A stretch of DNA of 64,000 nt from Rugamonas aquatica (GTDB lineage Bacteria; Pseudomonadota; Gammaproteobacteria; Burkholderiales; Burkholderiaceae_D). Made by a program: the position numbers and the translations under genes. Every line of letters starts with the position of its first letter. Positions within the stretch are counted from its first letter, which is position 1. Shown here one piece after another: positions 26,905-37,340 of this stretch. The notes below the pieces were generated by a model. That model did not search any database. It was given only the letters and a program-made list of their open reading frames with translations, and was not told the origin of the DNA. The DNA lies in assembly GCF_009380215.1 (NCBI RefSeq), contig NZ_WHUG01000005.1, positions 186,001-250,000 on the forward strand, given 5' to 3'.

Positions 26905-27396
26905 TTAAACTTTGAGGATGCGTTCGCCGCGTCCGATGCCGGAACCGCCGGTACGTACCGTCTCCAGAATGGAGGCGCGGTCGATCGAGTCGATGAACGC
27001 GTCGAGCTTGCTCTTGGCGCCGGTCAGTTCGATCGTGTAGGTCTTTTCGGTGACGTCGATGATGCGGCCGCGGAAGATGTCCGCCGTGCGCTTCATCTCT
27101 TCACGCTCCTTGCCCACCGCGCGCACTTTAATCAACATCAGTTCGCGTTCGATGTGCTGGCCTTCGGTCAGATCGACCACCTTCACCACTTCAATTAAAC
27201 GGTTGAGGTGCTTGGTAATCTGTTCGATGATGTCGTCCGAACCGGTGGTGACGATGGTCATCCGCGACAAGGTCGCGTCTTCGGTCGGCGCCACGGTCAG
27301 CGTTTCGATGTTGTAGCCGCGGGCCGAGAACAGGCCTACCACGCGCGACAGCGCGCCGGCTTCGTTTTCCAGCAAGACAGAGATAATGTGTCGCAT
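26905..27396 (-). CDS. ilvN: Acetolactate synthase small (regulatory) subunit
   Basis: 163 aa. The N-terminal ACT domain (MRHIISVLLENEAGALSRVVGLFSARGYNIETL) binds valine for feedback control, and the C-terminal half is the IlvH-type domain (MLIKVRAVGKEREEMKRTADIFRGRIID). It starts one base after the large-subunit stop, consistent with equimolar synthesis. Also called ilvH in related genomes. Confidence 0.96.
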   Translation of the reverse strand: MRHIISVLLENEAGALSRVVGLFSARGYNIETLTVAPTEDATLSRMTIVTTGSDDIIEQITKHLNRLIEVVKVVDLTEGQHIERELMLIKVRAVGKEREEMKRTADIFRGRIIDVTEKTYTIELTGAKSKLDAFIDSIDRASILETVRTGGSGIGRGERILKV

Positions 27397-27397
27397 G

Positions 27398-29140
<1,743 letters not shown>

Positions 29141-29649
29141 GAAACATTCCTTTCAAGGTCCATAGGAGATTGATCGGATGCTCTTTCCTAACGAAGTAGG
29201 CCCACCTCTACAGCTTTGCCCTGCTTCCCTTTTTTTCTGCAGTCACACCTGCCTCTTCCGTCAACCGTAGTGACGTGCAAAGCAGTGCTAGCTGCAAACT
29301 CTCGTTTGGCTGGATCTGTCTGTAGCGGTTCTGCGTACCTCTCGCGCTTGTGGCACGGGTTAGAGCAAACTGCTGACATATGAAAGCGCGTCTCGTCGAT
29401 TGCGGCGTTGTGTGCCTGCTGCGACCAGACCATAGAGCTTCGGGGTGTTCAAAGCGTCCCATACGGTACACCCGGCGCCCCCGTTTGGGCAAGGAAAAAA
29501 TCGCAAAAAGCCTGACTCTGGTGCATTTTGCATCGTCAAAGCCGCAAAAACCATGCAGAAATGGCTAATTTTTGCTAGCATGCGCTCAGTTCAGAGCCGC
29601 TCACTAGCGGCCCAGCGCCGGCTTTTCCGGCAGTACCCACACCCGACGC
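29141..29649. other. Divergent intergenic region ilvB / sigma factor
   Basis: 509 bases without a supportable gene; short open frames on the minus strand lack coding character. Base composition is lower in GC than the flanks. It must hold the ilvBNC promoter and that of the sigma-factor operon. Two short hairpins lie before the sigma gene: GCCGCT/AGCGGC (29596-29611) and GCCGG/CCGGC (29617-29631). No attenuator with a branched-chain leader peptide was found. Confidence 0.5.
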
Positions 29650-30219
29650 ATGGCCACAGACAAAGAATTATCCGACTTTCTCGAAAACGTCGAGCGGCGT
29701 GCCTTCAAACAAGCCGTCTACGCAGTGCGCAAAGACGAATCCGCATTGGACATCGTGCAGGACGCGATGATCAAGCTCGCCGAAAAATACGGCGACAAGC
29801 CGGCCGCCGAGTTGCCGATGCTGTTCCAGCGCATCCTGCAAACCACCATCCTCGATTATTTCCGCAGGGAAAAGGTCCGCAACACCTGGGTCAGCCTCTT
29901 CTCGGGCATGGCCCCCTCGGGCGGCGAGAACGAGGACTTTGATATACTCGAATCCTACGCCGCCGAAGACGGCACCGAGGCTTCCGAATCGAGCGCGGAC
30001 AAGGTCGAGCGCCAGCAAATGCTGTCTTTGATCGATGCCGAAGTACAAAAGCTTCCGGCGCGTCAACGAGAAGCCTTCCTTATGCGTTATTGGCAGGACA
30101 TGGACGTGGCTGAAACAGCCGAAGCGATGGGATGTTCCGAAGGGAGCGTGAAGACACATTGCTCACGTGCAACACACACACTCGCGGAGTCGCTAAAAGC
30201 CTTGGGAATAACACTATGA
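29650..30219 (+). CDS. ECF-type sigma-70 family RNA polymerase sigma factor
   Basis: 189 aa, the two-domain layout of ECF sigma factors. Region 2 is ESALDIVQDAMIKLAEKY...LFQRILQTTILDYFRREK, and region 4 is LPARQREAFLMRYWQDMDVAETAEAMGCSEGSVKTHCSRATHTL. An acidic linker (about 97-115) joins them. The next gene overlaps by ATGA and encodes a small membrane protein, the place an anti-sigma factor would occupy. Target genes are unknown. Confidence 0.92.
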   Translation: MATDKELSDFLENVERRAFKQAVYAVRKDESALDIVQDAMIKLAEKYGDKPAAELPMLFQRILQTTILDYFRREKVRNTWVSLFSGMAPSGGENEDFDILESYAAEDGTEASESSADKVERQQMLSLIDAEVQKLPARQREAFLMRYWQDMDVAETAEAMGCSEGSVKTHCSRATHTLAESLKALGITL

Positions 30220-30614
30220 ATACCGACGATCTGAATTTCGCTTACAAAGTGCGCCACGCGCTCAATGAAAAGCTGGACGATCTGCCTGCATCGACCACAG
30301 ACCGCCTGGCTCAGGCGCGCAAGCTGGCGCTGGCCCGTAAAAAGGCGCATGTGGAGGCGCCGATGACGGTGCGCGCCACCAAGGCCGGACTGGCGACGGC
30401 CGGGGGCTTCTTCTCGTTCGCCTGGATGACCCGCATGAGCGTGGCGCTGCCGCTGCTGGTGTTGGTCGGCGGCCTGGCCGGCATCTACCAGTACGAGCAG
30501 GACCAGCGCGTGGCCGACCTGGCCGAGCTCGACGCCGCCGTGCTGTCCGACGAATTGCCGCTGTCCGCCTACCTGGACCACGGTTTTAACGCCTACCTGA
30601 CCCAAAGCGAGTAA
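30216..30614 (+). CDS. DUF3619 single-pass membrane protein
   Basis: 132 aa. The cytoplasmic N-terminal half (FAYKVRHALNEKLDDLPASTTDRLAQARKLALARKK) precedes one transmembrane helix (about 75-92: MSVALPLLVLVGGLAGIYQY) and a short outer tail (SDELPLSAYLDHGFNAYL). This is the DUF3619 family of Burkholderiales. Position directly after a sigma-factor gene and the N-in topology suggest an anti-sigma role; there is no zinc anti-sigma (HxxxCxxC) motif. Confidence 0.85.
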   Translation: MNTDDLNFAYKVRHALNEKLDDLPASTTDRLAQARKLALARKKAHVEAPMTVRATKAGLATAGGFFSFAWMTRMSVALPLLVLVGGLAGIYQYEQDQRVADLAELDAAVLSDELPLSAYLDHGFNAYLTQSE

Positions 30615-30619
30615 CCAGC

Positions 30620-31408
30620 ATGGCATTGAGCGGTCGCGCAAAATGGGGCGCAGGAACGGTGGTGTTAGCGGTAGCAGCGGCAAGTGCGCTGATTGGCTGC
30701 GGCAATTCCGACACGCCGGCACAGCCTGCCGCGCAGCATGCTTCGGCAACCGGCGCCCTGCCCGGCGCGGCGGCGGGCAAGCGCGCGTCGGCCAAGTCGC
30801 CGGAAAAAACCATGTGGAAGGATTTGACGCCCGCGCAGCAGCAGGCGCTGGAGCCGCTGGCGCCCGAGTGGGACCAGATGGAGCCGATCCGTAAGCAAAA
30901 ATGGCTGGGCATCGTCAAGCGCTACAACTCGATGAAGCCGGACGAGCAGGCCCGCGTGCAGGAACGCATGCGCGAATGGGTCAAGATGACGCCGGAAGAA
31001 CGCCGCCAGGTGCGCCAGAACTTCACCCGCGCGCAGAAGATCGACCCGTCGCAGAAGTCCACGCAGTGGGAATCCTACCAGCAGCTGCCGGAAGAACAGA
31101 AGCAGGAGCTGGCAGCCAAGGCGGCGATGAAGAAACAGGTCGCCAACCTGCCGACGCCCGCGCAGAGCAAGCTGAAAACCGTGGCGCCGATCAAGCCCGC
31201 CGTGCCGACCACGGGCGGCGGCCCTGCCACGGCGCCGGCTGCAACGACGGCCACCGCAGGCGCCGCGCCTGCCACAGCGCCCGGCATCGATCCCGCCACC
31301 GGCGCGCCAATACCCAACGCCTCGAACGTGGCGCCGGTGATCGCGCCGGCCGCCGCCACGCCGGCCTCCGCTCCTCCCGCCCAGCCTGCCAGCAGCAATG
31401 TCAAATAA
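30620..31408 (+). CDS. DUF3106 lipoprotein-like protein
   Basis: 262 aa. The signal ends in a lipobox-like ALIGC. The DUF3106 core (MWKDLTPAQQQALEPLAPEWDQMEPIRKQKWLGIVKRYNSM, MTPEERRQVRQNFTRA) is helical and repetitive. The last 80 residues are a low-complexity Ala/Pro/Thr tail. The role is unknown; family members usually sit in this sigma/DUF3619/RDD cluster. The end overlaps the RDD gene by 11 bases. Confidence 0.82.
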   Translation: MALSGRAKWGAGTVVLAVAAASALIGCGNSDTPAQPAAQHASATGALPGAAAGKRASAKSPEKTMWKDLTPAQQQALEPLAPEWDQMEPIRKQKWLGIVKRYNSMKPDEQARVQERMREWVKMTPEERRQVRQNFTRAQKIDPSQKSTQWESYQQLPEEQKQELAAKAAMKKQVANLPTPAQSKLKTVAPIKPAVPTTGGGPATAPAATTATAGAAPATAPGIDPATGAPIPNASNVAPVIAPAAATPASAPPAQPASSNVK

Positions 31409-31925
31409 GCCGCCTGTGACCGTACCGACCATCAAACGCCGTCTGATTTCGATGGTCTACGAAACCCTGCTGGGTTTCGCCGTGCTGTTCCTGCCCTTCC
31501 TGATTTTTGAATTCGCCGTCCATGGCAGCCACACACCCACCGCCGAGCACATGCGTCAGGCGCTAGCCTTCCTGGTGCTGGGCGCCTACTTCATCCACCA
31601 GTGGAGCCGCGACGGCCAGACGCTGGCGATGAAGACCTGGCGCCTGCAGCTGGTTCGCCCCGGCCACGCCCACCTGTCGCTGCAAACGGCCGCCGTGCGC
31701 TACCTGTTGAGCTGGATGTGGGTGCTGCCGGCGCTGCTGCTGTCGCTGGTGCTGGATCTGCACCGCTGGCAAGCGTTGGGCACGGTCGGCGCCGGTATCC
31801 TGCTGTGGTCGCTGACGGCCTTCTTCGACAAGGACCGCCAATTCCTGCACGACAAACTGACCGGCACCCGCCTGGTCCAGCTGCCGCCGCCTGAAAAGAA
31901 AAAGAAGGCCGTGCCAGTGGTGTAA
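31398..31925 (+). CDS. RDD family membrane protein
   Basis: 175 aa with three to four hydrophobic segments. RRLISMVYETLLGFAVLFLPFL, the DGQTLAMKTWRLQLV motif and FDKDRQFLHDKLTGTRLV are characteristic of the RDD family, which may take part in ion or small-solute transport. It ends the sigma-DUF3619-DUF3106 operon; the C-terminus is basic (EKKKKAVPVV). Confidence 0.88.
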   Translation: MSNKPPVTVPTIKRRLISMVYETLLGFAVLFLPFLIFEFAVHGSHTPTAEHMRQALAFLVLGAYFIHQWSRDGQTLAMKTWRLQLVRPGHAHLSLQTAAVRYLLSWMWVLPALLLSLVLDLHRWQALGTVGAGILLWSLTAFFDKDRQFLHDKLTGTRLVQLPPPEKKKKAVPVV

Positions 31926-31976
31926 TTCTTGCAATCTTCTGTGGCAGAATAGGACTTTTGCCACAGGGGGTAGCAC

Positions 31977-34109
31977 ATGACCACAGCTGTTCGCTTGATG
32001 TACGGGGCAGTCCTTGCCCTGTCAGTCTCCGCCGCGTTCGCGGCCGACATTCCCGCCGCGCCTGTTGCGCGGGTTGAACCCGTCACCGATACCTACTTCG
32101 GCGAAGCCGTGGTCGACCGCTATCGCTGGATGGAAAACGACAAAGATCCCGACTGGCTGCCCTACCTCAAGCAACAGAACGCCCACGCGCGCGGCCTGCT
32201 GGACGCGCTGCCCAAGCGCGATGTGCTGCTGACCCGCATCCAGCAACTGTCCGGCGACGTCGCCACGCCGTCACGCATGCAGAAGGCCGGCGCCCGCCTG
32301 TTCTTCCAGCAGCGCCCGGCCGGCGCCAACAACTTCAAACTGTTCGTGCGCGAAGGCGGCAAAGACCGCGTGCTGGTCGACCCAACCAAGCTCGATACCA
32401 AGACCAGCCACGTCTCGCTGGACTGGTGGCAAGCCTCGCCGGACGGCAGCAAGCTGGCCTATGGCCTGTCCAAGGACGGCAGCGAAGACTCCGTGCTGCA
32501 CATCATGGACGTGCGCACCGGCGCCATCCTCAAGGAACGCATCGCCGACACGCAGGGGGCCGACCCGAACTGGCTGGACGACAGCTCCGGCTTTTTCTAC
32601 AACCAGCTGACCGGCAAGAACAACACGCCCGAGCGCTACCTCGATTCGGTGGCCCGCTTCCACAAGCTGGGCACCGACCCCGCCAAAGACCCGCTGCTGA
32701 TGAAGCGCGGCCTCGACCCTGCGGTGAAGTATGAAAACATCCAGGCTCCCTCCATCGGCACCGCGCTGCACTCGGCCACTGCGCTGCTGATCCTGAGCGA
32801 CGTGCGTCCCGAGAAGCGCATCTACGCCGCGCCGCTGCGCGACGTCATCAAGGGCAAAGCCAAGTGGCAGGTGGTCGCCGACTTCTCCGACGAGATCACC
32901 AACCTGGACCTGGATGGCGACAACCTGTACCTGCTGTCGACCAAGGGCCATCCGCGCGGACGCCTGCTGAAAACTTCGGCCAGCGCCCCATCGCTGGCCA
33001 AGGCCACCGAGGTGGTGGCGGAATCGAAGCTGGTCCTGCAAGGCATAACGCGCGCCAAGGACGGCCTGTACCTGCGGGCGATGGACGGCGGCCCGAGCAC
33101 GCTGCAACGCCTGGGCAACGACGGCAAGCTGACCACCATCGCCCTGCCCTTCGAAGGCACGCTGCGCGCCGTCGAAGCCGATCCAGCTGCTGCAGGCGTG
33201 CTGACCGTGCTGACCGGCTGGCTGGAACCGGCCGGCATCTGGAGCGTGAGCGCCGACGGCAAAGTGAGCGACACCGGCATCACGCCGAAGCCGGCCATCG
33301 ACACCAGCGCCTACACCACCGAACGCCGCTACGCCACCGCCAAGGATGGCACGCAGATTCCGTATAGCCTGATCTACAAAAAAGGCCTGAAGATGGACGG
33401 CAAGAATCCGGCCTTCATCTCGGCCTACGGCAGCTACGGCTCGGCCGCGTACACGCCGTCGTTCGCCGGCCGCACGCTGGCACTGGCCGACCAGGGCGCC
33501 ATCGTCGGTTACGCCAATGTGCGCGGCGGCGGCGAGTTCGGACGCCAGTGGCACCGCGCGGGCCAGCTGGAAAACAAACCGAACACCTGGCGCGACCTGA
33601 TCGCCGTGTGCGAGGACATGAACGCAAAAGGCTACACCTCGCCGCAGCATCTGGCGATCGGCGGCCGTTCGGCCGGCGGCATCACCATGGGCCGCGCGCT
33701 GGAAGAGCGTCCGGACCTGTTTGCGGCCGTGGTGTCGGGAGTGGGTTGGCACAATCCGCTGCGCTACGTGGCGGAGCAGAACGGCTATGGTGAAGAACCT
33801 GAATGGGGTGCGATTGCCGATCCGGCCGGCTTCAAGGCGCTGAAGAGCATCGACAGCTACCAGCTGGTGGCAGACGGCACCAAGTACCCTGCCATCATGC
33901 TGACCACCGGCGTCACCGATCCACGCGTGGCGCCGTTCCATCCGGCGAAGATGGCGGCCCGCCTGCAGACCGCAACGGCCAGCGGCAAGCCGGTGATACT
34001 GCGGGTGGACTTCGACGCCGGCCACGGCATGGGTTCGACCCGCGCGCAGCAGGATGTCGAAGCGGCCGATACCTACGCCTTCATCCTGTCGCAGACCACC
34101 GGGAAGTAA
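31977..34109 (+). CDS. Exported prolyl oligopeptidase family (S9A) serine peptidase
   Basis: 710 aa. A signal peptide (to AAFAA) indicates export. An N-terminal propeller (DTYFGEAVVDRYRWMEN...) is followed by an alpha/beta-hydrolase domain with nucleophile GGRSAGG (S9 families usually show GGSxGG), Asp region GVTDPRVAPFHP and His in DAGHGMGS. It should cleave short Pro-containing peptides in the periplasm. It is a single gene whose stop codon abuts the stop of the convergent pseudouridine-synthase-like gene with no spacer. Confidence 0.92.
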   Translation: MTTAVRLMYGAVLALSVSAAFAADIPAAPVARVEPVTDTYFGEAVVDRYRWMENDKDPDWLPYLKQQNAHARGLLDALPKRDVLLTRIQQLSGDVATPSRMQKAGARLFFQQRPAGANNFKLFVREGGKDRVLVDPTKLDTKTSHVSLDWWQASPDGSKLAYGLSKDGSEDSVLHIMDVRTGAILKERIADTQGADPNWLDDSSGFFYNQLTGKNNTPERYLDSVARFHKLGTDPAKDPLLMKRGLDPAVKYENIQAPSIGTALHSATALLILSDVRPEKRIYAAPLRDVIKGKAKWQVVADFSDEITNLDLDGDNLYLLSTKGHPRGRLLKTSASAPSLAKATEVVAESKLVLQGITRAKDGLYLRAMDGGPSTLQRLGNDGKLTTIALPFEGTLRAVEADPAAAGVLTVLTGWLEPAGIWSVSADGKVSDTGITPKPAIDTSAYTTERRYATAKDGTQIPYSLIYKKGLKMDGKNPAFISAYGSYGSAAYTPSFAGRTLALADQGAIVGYANVRGGGEFGRQWHRAGQLENKPNTWRDLIAVCEDMNAKGYTSPQHLAIGGRSAGGITMGRALEERPDLFAAVVSGVGWHNPLRYVAEQNGYGEEPEWGAIADPAGFKALKSIDSYQLVADGTKYPAIMLTTGVTDPRVAPFHPAKMAARLQTATASGKPVILRVDFDAGHGMGSTRAQQDVEAADTYAFILSQTTGK

Positions 34110-34865
34110 TCAGAAGCGCTCGTGAGCCTGCAGGTAGCGCCACTCGCCTACCGGCAGGCTGGACATCGCGATGCGGCCGACGCGGATGCGCTTCATCGAC
34201 ACCACCGTCAGGCCGACCAGCTTGCACATATGTTCGATCTGGCCCGGCTTGGGGTTCTTCGGCGCGAAGCGCAGGCGGTTCTCGTTCTGCCAGCTGACCT
34301 TCATCGGCGGCAGCGGCTTGCCGTTGAACGGCAGGCCGTGGTTCAACAGCGCCAGGCCGTTTTCCATGATATCACCGGTCACTTCGGCGATGATCTCATG
34401 CTCGATCTTGACCGCTTCGTCGACCAGCTTGCGGCTGACGCGGAAGTCCTGCGTGAACACCAGCAGGCCGCTCGCATGCGTCTCCAGCGGCGTGGTCAGG
34501 GTCAGGTTGACCAGGTGGCGCTTGAGGAAGCGCTGGCCCGGCGCGGAGCGCGTCAGCGAGGCAGGGTTCAGCAGGTGCACGGCCGGCGAGCCGTCCTTGC
34601 CGATGCCACCGTTGGCGCCCACCGGTTTATGCAGCAGTATCGTCACCGGCAGGATTTCGAACAAGGTGGCATCCGGTGCGACAACGATCTGCTGTTCCAT
34701 CGTCACGCGGGCGCCCGCCTCTTCCACCACAACGCCATCGACGCTGACGAAACCGCCCTCGATATAGAGTTCGGCTTCGCGGCGCGAGCAAGGGCGCATC
34801 TCCGACAGGCGCTTGGCCAGGCGGACGGTGTTATCGGTGCTGCTATCAGCGGTGGTATCGGTCAT
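34110..34865 (-). CDS. RsuA/RluF-family pseudouridine-synthase-like protein with altered active site
   Basis: 251 aa. An N-terminal S4 RNA-binding domain (VRLAKRLSEMRPCSRREAELYIEGGFVSVDG) precedes a RsuA/RluF fold (LHKPVGANGG, KLVGLTVVSMKRIRVGRI). The catalytic GRLDxxTxGLLL block reads TTPLETHASGLLVF: Arg is Pro and the catalytic Asp is Glu (residue 128). Such a change would be expected to weaken or abolish pseudouridylation, so a binding or chaperone role is possible. The start overlaps the threonine aldolase stop (ATGA). Confidence 0.82.
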   Translation of the reverse strand: MTDTTADSSTDNTVRLAKRLSEMRPCSRREAELYIEGGFVSVDGVVVEEAGARVTMEQQIVVAPDATLFEILPVTILLHKPVGANGGIGKDGSPAVHLLNPASLTRSAPGQRFLKRHLVNLTLTTPLETHASGLLVFTQDFRVSRKLVDEAVKIEHEIIAEVTGDIMENGLALLNHGLPFNGKPLPPMKVSWQNENRLRFAPKNPKPGQIEHMCKLVGLTVVSMKRIRVGRIAMSSLPVGEWRYLQAHERF

Positions 34866-35884
34866 CCGAAGAAATCTCCAAAAACGGTAATGGCGCGGTC
34901 GATGTCCTCGCGCGATGCATCCATGTGCGTGACGATGCGCAGGTGCGGCGACATCGATACGCGTATGCGGGTCAGTTGCAGCACGTCGTTCAAAGCACGG
35001 CAGGTATCGGCCGGGATATCGACGTAGAAAATATTGGTTTGCGGCGTGCTGACCTTGATGCCTTTCAGCTTGGCCAGCTCGCTCGCGAAGTAGGCGGCGT
35101 TGTCGTGGTCTTCCGCCAGCCGCTCGAAATTGTGCTGCAAGGCGTACATGCCGCCCGCCGCGATCATGCCGGCCTGGCGCATGCCGCCGCCCAGCATCTT
35201 GCGCCAGCGCCGCGCCTCGGCGATCAATGGCTTGCTGCCGCACAGGACGGAACCGATAGGCGCGCCCAAGCCCTTGGACAGGCACACGGAAACGGAATCG
35301 AAGCCCGCCACTGCGGCACGCGGGCTCACGCCCAGCTTGACGGCGGCATTGCAGATACGGGCGCCGTCGAGGTGCGTAGCCAGGCCGCGTTCATGCGCCA
35401 GCGTGGTCGCCTGCTTCAGGTAGTCGAGACCCAGCACGCGGCCGCCGATGGTGTTCTCCAACGCCAGCAGCTTGCTGCGGGCGAAGTGGAAATCGTCAGG
35501 CTTGATATAGGCCTCGATGTCGGCCAGCGCTATGCTGCCGTCAGGCTGGTTGATGATGGGCTGCGGCTGGATACTGCCCAGCACCGCAGCGCCACCGCCT
35601 TCGTAGCGGTAAGTATGGGCTTCCTGCCCGACCAGGTATTCGTCGCCGCGGCCGCAGTGGGCCAGCAACGCCAGCAGATTGCTCTGCGTGCCGGACGGCG
35701 CGAACAGCGCGTCCTCGTAGCCGAACAAATCGGCCGTGTATTCCTGCAGGCGGTTGACGGATGGGTCATCGCCATAGACATCGTCGCCGACGTCCGCTGC
35801 ATTCATCGCGGCGCGCATCGCCGCGCTGGGGCGGGTGATGGTGTCGCTGCGGAGGTCCAACCATTTTTCGTTCAGCTCACTCAT
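34862..35884 (-). CDS. ltaE: Low-specificity L-threonine aldolase
   Basis: 340 aa PLP enzyme that splits threonine or allo-threonine into glycine and acetaldehyde. LRSDTITRPSAAMRAAM, GDDVYGDDPSVNRLQ, FAPSGTQSNLLALLAHCGRGDE, HLDGAR and the PLP lysine region SVCLSKGLGAPIGS are all present. It lies 21 bases after the methyltransferase and is coupled to the pseudouridine-synthase-like gene. Confidence 0.93.
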   Translation of the reverse strand: MSELNEKWLDLRSDTITRPSAAMRAAMNAADVGDDVYGDDPSVNRLQEYTADLFGYEDALFAPSGTQSNLLALLAHCGRGDEYLVGQEAHTYRYEGGGAAVLGSIQPQPIINQPDGSIALADIEAYIKPDDFHFARSKLLALENTIGGRVLGLDYLKQATTLAHERGLATHLDGARICNAAVKLGVSPRAAVAGFDSVSVCLSKGLGAPIGSVLCGSKPLIAEARRWRKMLGGGMRQAGMIAAGGMYALQHNFERLAEDHDNAAYFASELAKLKGIKVSTPQTNIFYVDIPADTCRALNDVLQLTRIRVSMSPHLRIVTHMDASREDIDRAITVFGDFFG

Positions 35885-35905
35885 CGTCCCGTCACCCTTT
35901 CCAGT

Positions 35906-36796
35906 TTATTGATTCGCTACCTGCTCGGTGAAGAAGCGGTTGCCCATCTCCTCCAGCCCCAATGTCTCCAGCACTTCCTGCAGGCGCTCCGATGGCCGCT
36001 GGCGCGGCAGGTTCTTGTACGTGGCGATGATGAGCTCATTCTTCATCGAATGCTCCCAGCCTACCAGCTCGGTCACGTTGACGTGGTAGCCGTGCGCCTC
36101 CAGTTGCAGGCAGCGCAGCACGTTGGTGATCTGGCTGCCGAATTCGCGCGTGTGAATCGGGTGGCGCCAAATCTCGGTCAGCGCGGACTTGGCCAGCGAC
36201 TTGCCCTTGTTCTTCTTCAGCACCGACGCGACTTCCGCCTGGCAGCACGGCACCAGCACCATGTACTTGGCCTTCTTCTTCAGCGCGAAGTGGATGGCGT
36301 CGTCGGTCGCCGTGTTGCAGGCGTGGAGCGCGGTGACGACGTCGATCTGCTCCGGCAGCAGCTTCGATTCGGTGGACTCGGCCACCGACAGCGGCAGGAA
36401 GGACATGCCCGGGAAGTTAAACTGTTTAGCCAGTTCCTGCGAACGCGCCACCAGCTCTTCGCGGGTCTCGATGCCGTAGATGTGCGAGTTATCGCCCAGG
36501 GCCTTGAAGAACAGGTCGTAGATGATGAAGCCCAGGTAGGACTTGCCGGCGCCGTGGTCGACCAGCGATACACTGTCCTTCCCGGCCAGCACTTCCTTCA
36601 GCAGCGGCTCGATGAACTGGTACAGGTGGTAGACCTGTTTCAACTTGCGGCGGCTGTCCTGGTTCATCTTGCCGTCGCGGGTCAGGATGTGCAGCTCTTG
36701 CAGCAGCGCGACGGTCTGGCCGTCGCGGATTTCCGGCATGTTGTCCGCACCGGTAACGGTGGCGCCGATCTTGGTGGCTTGCTTACTTGGCTTCAT
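35906..36796 (-). CDS. SAM-dependent methyltransferase (class I)
   Basis: 296 aa from the ATG at 36796, which overlaps the end of iscX by 14 bases; 13 extra upstream codons in frame are possible but would lie within iscX. Motif I is [18 protein letters not shown] and later [15 protein letters not shown] and VPCCQAEV resemble the Methyltransf_32/RlmN-unrelated group of nucleic-acid or small-molecule methylases. The substrate is unknown. Its overlap with iscX places it in the ISC transcription unit. Confidence 0.8.
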   Translation of the reverse strand: MKPSKQATKIGATVTGADNMPEIRDGQTVALLQELHILTRDGKMNQDSRRKLKQVYHLYQFIEPLLKEVLAGKDSVSLVDHGAGKSYLGFIIYDLFFKALGDNSHIYGIETREELVARSQELAKQFNFPGMSFLPLSVAESTESKLLPEQIDVVTALHACNTATDDAIHFALKKKAKYMVLVPCCQAEVASVLKKNKGKSLAKSALTEIWRHPIHTREFGSQITNVLRCLQLEAHGYHVNVTELVGWEHSMKNELIIATYKNLPRQRPSERLQEVLETLGLEEMGNRFFTEQVANQ

Positions 36797-36977
36797 CGAT
36801 CCACGCCTGCTGAACCGCTTCAAGAACCTTTTCACCGCCGCGCGTATGGTCGTCGTCGAACTCTTCGAGGTCGACGATCCAGTTGTGCAGATCAGTGAAG
36901 CGGATAGTCAGCGGATCGATGTCCGGGTGCTTATCGTAGAGCGCTTCCGCAATCGCGGTGATGTCGGTCCATTTCAT
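36783..36977 (-). CDS. iscX: Fe-S assembly protein IscX
   Basis: 64 aa acidic protein ([34 protein letters not shown]), normal length. It binds IscS and may supply or gate iron. One base separates it from fdx. Confidence 0.95.
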   Translation of the reverse strand: MKWTDITAIAEALYDKHPDIDPLTIRFTDLHNWIVDLEEFDDDHTRGGEKVLEAVQQAWIDEAK

Positions 36978-36978
36978 A

Positions 36979-37320
36979 TCAGTGCCCGCCTTCGCTTGCG
37001 TGATTGATGGTGTATTTCGGGATCTCGATGACCAGGTCTTCGTCCGCCACCACCGCCTGGCACGACAGGCGCGACACGGCTTCCAGGCCCCAGGCCTTGT
37101 CCAGCTGGTCTTCTTCGTTTTCGCTGGCTTCGCTCAGCGAGTTGAAGCCTTCGCGCACCAGCACGTGGCAGGTGGTGCAGGCGCAGGACTTCTCGCAGGC
37201 GTGCTCGATGTGGATGTCATTTTCGAGCATGATGTCGCACAGGGTCTTGCCGACTTCGGCTTCGACAACAGCGCCGTCCGGGCACAGTTTTGCGTGGGGC
37301 AGGAATACGATTTGTGGCAC
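36979..37320 (-). CDS. fdx: ISC-type [2Fe-2S] ferredoxin
   Basis: 113 aa. Cluster ligands follow the adrenodoxin-type spacing: [10 protein letters not shown] (Cx5Cx2C) and a distal Cys in SRLSCQAVV. It donates electrons for cluster assembly on IscU. It follows hscA by 20 bases. Confidence 0.96.
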   Translation of the reverse strand: MPQIVFLPHAKLCPDGAVVEAEVGKTLCDIMLENDIHIEHACEKSCACTTCHVLVREGFNSLSEASENEEDQLDKAWGLEAVSRLSCQAVVADEDLVIEIPKYTINHASEGGH

Positions 37321-37340
37321 TTGATACCTCTAGGTTTTGT

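Noticed and set aside
29141..29649. Leader peptide and attenuator for ilvBNC
   Set aside because: No short frame rich in Leu, Val or Ile codons and no terminator/antiterminator pair was found before ilvB.
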